DNA of 11,323 bases from an uncultured Mollicutes bacterium (lineage in GTDB: Bacteria > Bacillota_I > Bacilli_A > Acholeplasmatales > Anaeroplasmataceae): assembly GCA_900547045.1 (NCBI GenBank), contig URFB01000023.1, positions 1 through 11,323 on the forward strand, written 5' to 3'. The notes below the pieces were generated by a model. That model saw nothing but the letters and a program-made list of their open reading frames with translations. It did no database searches and was not told the DNA's origin. This document shows, one piece after another, positions 6,189 to 11,323 of the stretch. Every line of letters starts with the position of its first letter. Position 1 is the stretch's first letter. A program made the translations under genes and the position numbers.

Positions 6189-6653
6189 TTATCTTCCTTT
6201 CATAAAAATTGGTTTAGTAATTTTGTATTCGACCTTATTGTTTTCTTCCTTATTTTTAACAAAGCCTAAATGCTCTAAAATAAATGATGATCTAGCATTA
6301 TCTGGACTTGCAACAATCTTAAGCATACTATTCTTTAAAATTTGATGCTCAAGTAGCATTTCCATACCCTCAATTAAGGATGCCTCATTATCCGAAATAA
6401 AATGAATGCTTGCAAGCTTATATTCATTAAGCATCGAAATAATTTTAAAAACGATAACAGCCTCAGATTGGTCATTATGATTTCTAATTTCATAGGCATA
6501 AAGCTTAGGAACGCTCCTTGAGCCTTCCCTTAAAGCCTCAGCCCTTAAATTATCATAATCCTCAATCAGATAATCACCCATTTGGCAAAGGCCCTTAAGG
6601 CTTGATGGCCTTAAAGAGTCATGAATCCATATATTTTTCCCTTTAAGCTTCAT
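6189..6653 (-). CDS. GNAT-like N-acetyltransferase, divergent
   Basis: A 154-residue soluble protein. The C-terminal third carries a GNAT-like stretch, VASPDNARSSFILEHLGF (114-131), with the Asn-x-x-(Ser/Ala) and Gly-Phe pattern of motif B, followed by a strand (VEYKITKPIF). Upstream, FISDNEASLIEGMEMLLEHQI (about 85-105) sits where the acetyl-CoA loop of motif A should be, but the Q/R-x-x-G-x-G/A signature is degenerate. Substrate unknown. It starts 1 nt after the PPIase stop (TAA-T-ATG) with only a weak AAGAG (6663-6667), so it probably depends on coupling to the gene before. It lies between queA and tgt, a place usually empty in Bacilli. The family call is moderate; loss of acetyl-CoA binding cannot be excluded. 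Confidence 0.6.
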   Translation of the reverse strand: MKLKGKNIWIHDSLRPSSLKGLCQMGDYLIEDYDNLRAEALREGSRSVPKLYAYEIRNHNDQSEAVIVFKIISMLNEYKLASIHFISDNEASLIEGMEMLLEHQILKNSMLKIVASPDNARSSFILEHLGFVKNKEENNKVEYKITKPIFMKGR

Positions 6654-6654
6654 A

Positions 6655-7167
6655 TTATCTAACTCTTACAATTGTCTTAATTCTTTGATCAGCTAAAGGT
6701 TTATCCATATAGTCAGTTTGTTGATTAGCAATTTCATCAAGTGTATCAAAGCCATCAATTAAAACACCAAAGCCGGCATACATTCCATCAAGATGTGGGG
6801 CATCAGCGTGACAAATGAAAAATTGAGATGATGCACTATTAGGAGCATTAGTACGAGCCATTGAAATAACTCCTCTTGAGTGAGAAAGGTCATTTTTAAC
6901 ACCATTAGCTCTAAATTCACCCTTAATATTTTCATCGCTTCCACCCATACCAGTACCTGTAGGGTCTCCACCTTGAATCATGAAATCCTTAATTACACGA
7001 TGAAAAATTAAAGAATCATAAAATTTTTTTTCAATTAAGCTAAGCATATTCTTAACCGTAATAGGGGCGCATTCAGGAAATAGCTCTAAATTCATTTCCT
7101 TACCATTTTCCATAGTGATTTTAATTTGAGGATTTGTTTCATTTAAAAATTCTGTATATTTTTTCAT
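6655..7167 (-). CDS. Cyclophilin-type peptidyl-prolyl cis-trans isomerase
   Basis: Catalyses cis/trans isomerisation of Xaa-Pro bonds. The 170-residue protein is a single cyclophilin domain after a short N-terminal segment. Seen: FHRVI (55-59) with the catalytic Arg57, FMIQGGDP (62-69), SMARTNAPNSASSQFFI (102-118) with Met103 and Gln115 of the active site, and HLDGMYAGFG (125-134), where His replaces the Trp of human cyclophilin A, as is usual in bacterial forms. There is no signal peptide or lipobox, so it is cytoplasmic. The ATG at 7167 has AAGGAG (7174-7179) overlapping the queA stop codon. An in-frame TTG at 7203 would overlap queA by 26 nt and add residues unlike the family, so I rejected it. 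Confidence 0.95.
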   Translation of the reverse strand: MKKYTEFLNETNPQIKITMENGKEMNLELFPECAPITVKNMLSLIEKKFYDSLIFHRVIKDFMIQGGDPTGTGMGGSDENIKGEFRANGVKNDLSHSRGVISMARTNAPNSASSQFFICHADAPHLDGMYAGFGVLIDGFDTLDEIANQQTDYMDKPLADQRIKTIVRVR

Positions 7168-7177
7168 ATTTATCTCC

Positions 7178-8197
7178 TTATTTAATAAGCATTGAATCAC
7201 CAAAGCTAAAGAAACGATATTTTTCCTTTACCGCCTCATTATAGGCATTCATAATATTTTCCTTACCAGCAAAAGCTGAAACTAGCATAATTAGAGTAGA
7301 TTTAGGAAGATGGAAATTAGTAATTTGGGCATCAATTGCCTTAAATTGATATCCAGGATAAATAAAGATATCAGTCCAACCGCTTGTTTCCTTAAAGCCA
7401 TTATCATAAGCAGACTCTAGGGTTCTTGTTGAGGTTGTACCTACAGAAACAATACGCTTTCCACTTGCCTTAGCCTTATTTAAAATATCGGCTACCTCAG
7501 CTGAAATATGATAGAATTCAGAATGCATCTTATGCTTTGTAACATCCTCTACACTTACAGGACGGAAGGTACCAAGACCAACATGAAGAGTGATATAGCA
7601 AATAGTTACACCCTTAGCACTTAGGGCCTCAAGGATTTCCTTAGTAAAATGAAGTCCCGCTGTTGGGGCAGCTGCTGAACCTGGATTTTTAGCATAAACA
7701 GTTTGATAGCGATCCTTATCCTCTAGATGCTCATGAATATAAGGAGGAAGGGGCATTTCGCCAAGCTTGTCTAAAATTTCTAGGAAGATTCCTTCATAAA
7801 TCATTTTAAAATAACGAATTCCATCCTCATCCTCTTTAATGCACTCAGCCTTTAAAAGACCATCACCGAAGGATACAACTGTACCAAGTTTAACCCTTCT
7901 TGCGGGCTTACAAAGGGTTTGCCAGACATCATCGCCCATTTCCTTGAGCATTAAAAGCTCGATATGGGCCTGTGTATCCTCCTTAACACCAAATAAACGG
8001 GCAGGAATCACCTTAGTATCATTTAAAACTAAAACATCATTTTCATCTAAAAAATTAACGATATCCTTAAAAATATGATGCTCAATTTTGCCAGTTTTAC
8101 GGTCTAAGACCATAAGCCTTGAAGCGCTGCGATCCTTAAGAGGGGTTTGAGCAATTAGCTCCTCTGGTAAATAGTAATCAAATTCTTCTGTATTCAT
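7178..8197 (-). CDS. queA: S-adenosylmethionine:tRNA ribosyltransferase-isomerase (QueA)
   Basis: Transfers and isomerises the ribosyl part of SAM onto preQ1-34 in tRNA, giving epoxyqueuosine. It acts directly after Tgt, which is three genes downstream. The 339-residue protein has family length and motifs: FDYYLPEELIAQTPL with KDRSASRL (6-28), LVLNDTKVIPARLFG (56-70), GEMPLPPYI (146-154), the hallmark GSAAAPTAGLHFT (173-185), LHVGLGTFRPV (204-214), GTTSTRTLES (253-262), and TNFHLPKSTLIMLVSAF (293-309). The ATG at 8197 has AGGAG at 8206-8210, 8 nt away. The last step to queuosine (QueG or QueH) and the preQ1 synthesis genes are not in the window, so salvage or other loci must supply preQ1. Confidence 0.97.
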   Translation of the reverse strand: MNTEEFDYYLPEELIAQTPLKDRSASRLMVLDRKTGKIEHHIFKDIVNFLDENDVLVLNDTKVIPARLFGVKEDTQAHIELLMLKEMGDDVWQTLCKPARRVKLGTVVSFGDGLLKAECIKEDEDGIRYFKMIYEGIFLEILDKLGEMPLPPYIHEHLEDKDRYQTVYAKNPGSAAAPTAGLHFTKEILEALSAKGVTICYITLHVGLGTFRPVSVEDVTKHKMHSEFYHISAEVADILNKAKASGKRIVSVGTTSTRTLESAYDNGFKETSGWTDIFIYPGYQFKAIDAQITNFHLPKSTLIMLVSAFAGKENIMNAYNEAVKEKYRFFSFGDSMLIK

Positions 8198-8210
8198 ATA
8201 TTATACTCCT

Positions 8211-9215
8211 TTAAAATAAGCCCTTAAAATAAGGCCTTTTTAATAAATCATATGCTTTTTTATTCGCAATTCTACCACGTGGTGTACGGTTAATATAGCC
8301 CTCCTGAAGTAAATATGGCTCATAAACATCCTCAATTGTAGCACACACCTCACCAATAGAGGCGGCAATTGATTCTAAGCCTACAGGACCGCCCTTAAAA
8401 TGGTCAATGATGCAGGCTAAATACTTTAAATCGGTTTGATCAAGGCCTGTTTTATCAATCATAAGCTTATCAAGGGCATATTTAGTTATTTCAAGATCAA
8501 TATTACCATCACGCATAACCATTGCAAAATCTCTTACTCTTCTAAAAAGACGATTAGCAATACGAGGTGTACCTCTACTTCTTAGGGCAAGCTCTAAGGC
8601 TGCCTCATTACTTATTTGAGCATTATATACCTTAGCTGTTCTAGTTATAATCTTAAATAGCTCATCAGTTGTATAATAATTAAGCCTTAGAACAACACCA
8701 AAGCGGTCTCTTAGAGGTGCTGAAAGATCACCATACCTAGTAGTAGCTCCAACTAGGGTGAAGGGAGGAAGGTCAACACGAATCGATCTTGTCGAATTAT
8801 CCTTGCCAACAACAATATCAAGATAATAATCCTCCATTGCACTATATAAAATTTCCTCAACAAATGATGGAAGGCGATGAATTTCATCAATAAAAAGCAC
8901 ATCACCCTCATTAAGTGAGGTTAAAATTGAGGCTAAATCACCTGATTTTTCAATAGCTGGTCCTGATACCGTTTTAATATTAACACCAAGCTCGTTAGCA
9001 ATTATTTCTGCTAATGTTGTCTTACCAAGGCCTGGAGGACCATATAATAAAACATGGTCTAATGATTCATCTCTTTTAAGAGCAGCCTTGATATAAACAT
9101 CTAGCATTTCCTTAGCATTATCCTGTCCGATATATTCTGAAAGCTTTGAGGGACGAAGGCTAAGCTCGCTTTCGTCAGATTCAAGTAGCTTAGAATCTAA
9201 AACTCTTTCCTCCAA
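8211..9215 (-). CDS. ruvB: Holliday junction branch-migration ATPase RuvB
   Basis: Hexameric AAA+ motor that, loaded by RuvA, pumps DNA through Holliday junctions in recombinational repair. The 334-residue protein is complete: LRPSKLSEYIGQ (20-31), Walker A GPPGLGKT (59-66), Walker B LFIDEIH (107-113), sensor 1 GATTR (156-160), the LRDRFG arginine-finger segment (168-173), sensor 2 around GTPRIANRLFRRVRDF (215-230), and the C-terminal winged helix ending EGYINRTPRGRIAN (305-318). I place the start at a TTG (9213-9215), giving MEERVLDSK as in Bacillus-type RuvB. Its Shine-Dalgarno AGAGGTGAT (9220-9228) has good spacing. A GTG at 9224 is in frame but lies within that site. It follows ruvA after 22 nt. 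Confidence 0.97.
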   Translation of the reverse strand: MEERVLDSKLLESDESELSLRPSKLSEYIGQDNAKEMLDVYIKAALKRDESLDHVLLYGPPGLGKTTLAEIIANELGVNIKTVSGPAIEKSGDLASILTSLNEGDVLFIDEIHRLPSFVEEILYSAMEDYYLDIVVGKDNSTRSIRVDLPPFTLVGATTRYGDLSAPLRDRFGVVLRLNYYTTDELFKIITRTAKVYNAQISNEAALELALRSRGTPRIANRLFRRVRDFAMVMRDGNIDLEITKYALDKLMIDKTGLDQTDLKYLACIIDHFKGGPVGLESIAASIGEVCATIEDVYEPYLLQEGYINRTPRGRIANKKAYDLLKRPYFKGLF

Positions 9216-9219
9216 AAAA

Positions 9220-9228
9220 ATCACCTCT
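9220..9228 (-). promoter_or_regulatory. Ribosome binding site deciding the ruvB TTG start
   Basis: AGAGGTGAT on the minus strand, with its GAGG core 8 nt before the TTG at 9215. The competing in-frame GTG (9222-9224) is contained in the motif and so cannot use it. Confidence 0.7.
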
Positions 9229-9237
9229 TAATATTAA

Positions 9238-9798
9238 TTAATTCGTTAAAATTCTTAGGGCTTCCTTAATAAGGGCACCCTCATCCTTAGTTAAATCAAG
9301 CTTAGATACAGCCTTTGATGCGTCCTTTTTAGAATAGCCTAGTGAGCATAAAGCCTCAATTAGGGTATCTGATTTAGGGCTTGGAGCGGCTAAATCATTT
9401 TGCTCAAATGAAAGCTTACCCTTAAGATCAAGAATAATTTGAAGGGAGGCCTTGGGACCAATACCGGGGAATTTCTTTAGGTAAGCATCATTTCTTGATT
9501 CAATCGCACTACAAATCTCAGGAACAGTAGCTGAGGCTAAAATCGAAAGTGCACTTTTAGGTCCAATACCATTTACCGAAATAAGCTTTAAAAATAGCTC
9601 TTTTTCCTCTTCGCTTTTAAAGCCATAAAGGTCTAGTATATCCTCTTTAACATACTGATAAACATAAACCGTAAGCTCCTTATTTAAGGAAAAGTTATAG
9701 GGATTAGCGGTAATTATTTGATAGCCAATAGCATTATTTTCAAGAACAATATATTTAGGTGTAATTTTTTTAACGATTCCCTTTATATAGCTATACAT
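9238..9798 (-). CDS. ruvA: Holliday junction DNA-binding protein RuvA
   Basis: Tetrameric protein that binds four-way junctions and recruits RuvB. The 186-residue protein has all three domains: an N-terminal OB fold starting MYSYIKGIVKKI (1-62), two helix-hairpin-helix motifs (VNGIGPKSA 75-83 and FPGIGPKAS 110-118, then LDLKGKL), a flexible acidic/Ser-Pro linker (about 131-144), and the RuvB-binding domain III (LIEALCSLGYSKKDASKAVSKL, 147-167 region). It is slightly shorter than E. coli RuvA (203). Its ATG overlaps the gltX stop as TAATG (9796-9800), and AAGGAGG (9807-9813) within gltX gives an excellent ribosome binding site 8 nt upstream. No ruvC is present; Firmicutes normally resolve junctions with RecU. 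Confidence 0.96.
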   Translation of the reverse strand: MYSYIKGIVKKITPKYIVLENNAIGYQIITANPYNFSLNKELTVYVYQYVKEDILDLYGFKSEEEKELFLKLISVNGIGPKSALSILASATVPEICSAIESRNDAYLKKFPGIGPKASLQIILDLKGKLSFEQNDLAAPSPKSDTLIEALCSLGYSKKDASKAVSKLDLTKDEGALIKEALRILTN

Positions 9799-11323
9799 TA
9801 GGCAAGCCTCCTTTTAACCTCTTCTTCATCTAAAATATTTAATATTTCATAAATTGATGGTGAGTTATCACTCTTAACAAGAAGGATTCTTATAATTTTC
9901 ATAAAATCACCAAACATATATTCAAGACCAAGCTCCTGCTTTTCCTTCTTGTTCATAGCAAATCCTAGCTTATGAGATTTTTCCTTAAGCATTAAAGTCC
10001 AATCAGCCTCTGGCTGCTTAAAGGAAATATTTAAGAAGACATCCTTAGCCTTAGCTACAAGCTCTTCAGGGTATGGCATGACAAATTTCATTTGGTTGAA
10101 ATATTCATTGTAGAAGAATTTAATCTTATCAAAGATTTGGTCAAATCTTTCATATTCCTTACGAGGATTTGCATCATTTCTACCAATTGACATGATCGCC
10201 TTAAATTTAGCTCTATCATCTACAATAAGCTTATGAAGATCCTTATTATATTTTTCTGACCAAACCTCAATACGAGCCACTAAATCATTAATATTCATAA
10301 ATGAAATGGTTTCTTTAGAGATGCTTGACATTTTTGCAATATCAAATAAAGCTCCAGTTTTACTCATTTTTTCAATAGTCAGCTTAAAATTATGAGTATC
10401 ATTATTCTTAGAAGCCATAAAATATTCCTCATAATTAGAATTAGCAAGGCATAATAAATAATTAATTATAGCCTCCTTAGGATATCCAAGCTCTATTAAA
10501 TAAGAAACAGAGGCCTCAGGATCCTTTCTTTTTGAAAGCTTTCTTTTATTACCATTTTCCTGCTTCATAATAGAATCAAGATGAAGATAATGAGGCATTT
10601 TAAAGCCTAGGGTATTAAATAGCTCATAGTGAATAGGAAGTGATGTAATCCATTCCTCTCCTCTTATTACATGTGTTGTACCCATAAAATGGTCATCAAC
10701 GGCGTGAGCAAAATGATAGGTTGGAAGCTTATCATTTTTATAAATAACGATATCAAAATCATTTTCAGGTAATGTAAGCTCACCATGCAAAAGGTCACAA
10801 ATTTTGAAGCGACGATTAAAATCACCCTTTGATTTTAGTCTAATTACATAAGGATGCCCCTCATCAATAAGCTTGATAGCCTCTTCCTCGGAAATATCAC
10901 GATATTTAGCATAAGCGCCATAAATACCCGTTCTTTCTCCTTTTGCCTCCTGGCTTGTACGAATATCTTTGATTTCATCCTCAGTTAAAAAGCAAGGATA
11001 GGCAAGACCATTTTTAAGCATATAAGCAAGACAGGCATTATAAATATCCTTTCTTTGGCTTTGCATATAAGGAGCATAGGTTGGATCATTGTTATATTCT
11101 ATTCCAAAATACGCAAGCTGCTCCCTTAGGGTTTCTAAAGAGCCTTCTACTGTACGCTTAGTATCAGTATCCTCAATTCTTAAATAAAAAACACCCTTAT
11201 TGTCATATGCAAGCTTATAATTTATTAAAGCTGTATATAAAGAGCCCGTATGTAAAAATCCTGTTGGGCTTGGAGCGAACCGAACAACCATATCCTCCTT
11301 ACGCTTAGGATAAATAGACTCAT
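9798..11323 (-). CDS. gltX: Glutamate--tRNA ligase, 5' end beyond the window edge
   Basis: Class I aminoacyl-tRNA synthetase that charges tRNA-Glu (and perhaps tRNA-Gln where GatCAB is used). Residue numbers count from the ATG at 11291: RFAPSPTGFLHTGSL (4-18) holds the HIGH-type motif, LRIEDTD (37-43) follows, then HVIRGEEWITS (207-217) and the KMSKS-type loop RKLSKRKDPEAS (250-261). The C-terminal half is the anticodon-binding helical region. The frame stays open upstream of 11291 and encodes ESIYPKRKED up to the edge. This resembles the N-terminal extension (with a YPKR element) that I recall from clostridial-type GltX, so the gene probably starts outside the window. The AAGGAGG at 11294-11300 would then be coding (Lys-Glu-Asp) and is only 2 nt from the ATG, too close for good initiation. 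Only one Cys remains of the zinc site seen in E. coli GluRS. Confidence 0.93.
   Translation of the reverse strand, partial: ESIYPKRKEDMVVRFAPSPTGFLHTGSLYTALINYKLAYDNKGVFYLRIEDTDTKRTVEGSLETLREQLAYFGIEYNNDPTYAPYMQSQRKDIYNACLAYMLKNGLAYPCFLTEDEIKDIRTSQEAKGERTGIYGAYAKYRDISEEEAIKLIDEGHPYVIRLKSKGDFNRRFKICDLLHGELTLPENDFDIVIYKNDKLPTYHFAHAVDDHFMGTTHVIRGEEWITSLPIHYELFNTLGFKMPHYLHLDSIMKQENGNKRKLSKRKDPEASVSYLIELGYPKEAIINYLLCLANSNYEEYFMASKNNDTHNFKLTIEKMSKTGALFDIAKMSSISKETISFMNINDLVARIEVWSEKYNKDLHKLIVDDRAKFKAIMSIGRNDANPRKEYERFDQIFDKIKFFYNEYFNQMKFVMPYPEELVAKAKDVFLNISFKQPEADWTLMLKEKSHKLGFAMNKKEKQELGLEYMFGDFMKIIRILLVKSDNSPSIYEILNILDEEEVKRRLA
9807..9813 (-). promoter_or_regulatory. Ribosome binding site of ruvA inside gltX
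   Basis: AAGGAGG on the minus strand, 8 nt before the ruvA ATG. It is formed by the Lys-Arg-Arg codons (AAA AGG AGG) near the gltX C-terminus. Together with the TAATG overlap it indicates translational coupling of ruvA to gltX. Confidence 0.75.

Larger units (their letters stand above)
1898..11323 (-). other. Ten-gene minus-strand transcription unit from gltX to the AAC(3)-family gene
   Basis: In transcription order: gltX, ruvA (TAATG, 1-nt overlap), ruvB (22-nt gap), queA (13), PPIase (10), GNAT-like (1), tgt (1), ABC-F (1), membrane protein (8), AAC(3)-family (11-nt overlap). No internal gap could hold a full promoter outside coding sequence, and I saw no terminator hairpin between genes. 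The only terminator is at the far end (1898-1928). The promoter lies beyond the right edge. Several ribosome binding sites overlap the previous stop codon (queA/PPIase, ABC-F/membrane protein), which suggests translational coupling. Promoters inside genes are possible and were not tested. Confidence 0.85.

Noticed and set aside
6112..6345. Plus-strand 77-codon open frame across the tgt and GNAT-like junction
   Set aside because: It is opposite two real genes and has no recognisable domain or promoter.
7168..7203. TTG start extending the PPIase by 12 residues into queA
   Set aside because: It overlaps queA and adds residues unlike cyclophilins; the ATG at 7167 has a good AAGGAG site.
1..11323. 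CRISPR array, tandem repeats, insertion-sequence ends, tRNA or rRNA genes
   Set aside because: Scanning found no spaced direct repeats, terminal inverted repeats with a transposase, or tRNA-like folds; almost all bases are in recognisable genes.

Overview
The window is chromosomal DNA from a low-GC Gram-positive bacterium. Intergenic DNA is AT-rich, Shine-Dalgarno (SD) sites are strong, an alternative TTG start is used, and TGG serves for Trp. The set gltX / ruvA / ruvB / queA / tgt plus MEP-pathway ispG fits a Bacilli, Erysipelotrichia or Mollicutes-related gut lineage. The species cannot be named from the sequence alone. I see no phage, insertion sequence, CRISPR array, tRNA or rRNA, and no stretch over 300 bases without a gene.

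Left edge (1-581, + strand): the 3' part of a MacB/LolD-type ABC ATPase enters from outside. It is far more AT-rich (24% G+C by hand count over 1-540) than the rest. It ends without the permease half that its linker leads one to expect, and its last bases run antisense into the rpmG terminator and the rpmG 3' end. This looks like a gene broken at, or joined to, the rpmG end. rpmG (ribosomal protein L33, 563-712, minus) has a good sigma-A promoter and a hairpin terminator. A 146-bp divergent intergenic region then leads to ispG (859-1896, plus), the iron-sulfur enzyme of the penultimate step of isoprenoid precursor synthesis. A long bidirectional terminator (1898-1928) separates ispG from the genes converging on it.

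From 1918 to the right edge ten genes lie head to tail on the minus strand. In transcription order they are gltX (5' end outside the window), ruvA, ruvB, queA, a cyclophilin-type prolyl isomerase, a GNAT-like protein, tgt, an ABC-F ATPase, a two-helix membrane protein of unknown function and an AAC(3)-family N-acetyltransferase. Neighbours overlap or lie at most 22 nt apart, and several SD sites sit inside the preceding stop codon or gene end, so this is almost certainly one transcription unit. RuvA and RuvB form the Holliday-junction branch-migration motor. Tgt and QueA are consecutive enzymes of queuosine tRNA modification. GltX charges tRNA-Glu, and the ABC-F protein probably acts on ribosomes. 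The theme is information processing, with PPIase, GNAT, membrane and acetyltransferase genes added. The ruvA-ruvB-queA-tgt core is a known conserved block; here two genes are inserted between queA and tgt.

No new biological system is evident. The observations most worth a second look are the broken, compositionally foreign ABC gene abutting rpmG, a strong rule in ispG and the operon linking the purine at codon position 3 to the first base of the next codon, and the uncharacterised membrane protein next to the ABC-F/acetyltransferase pair.
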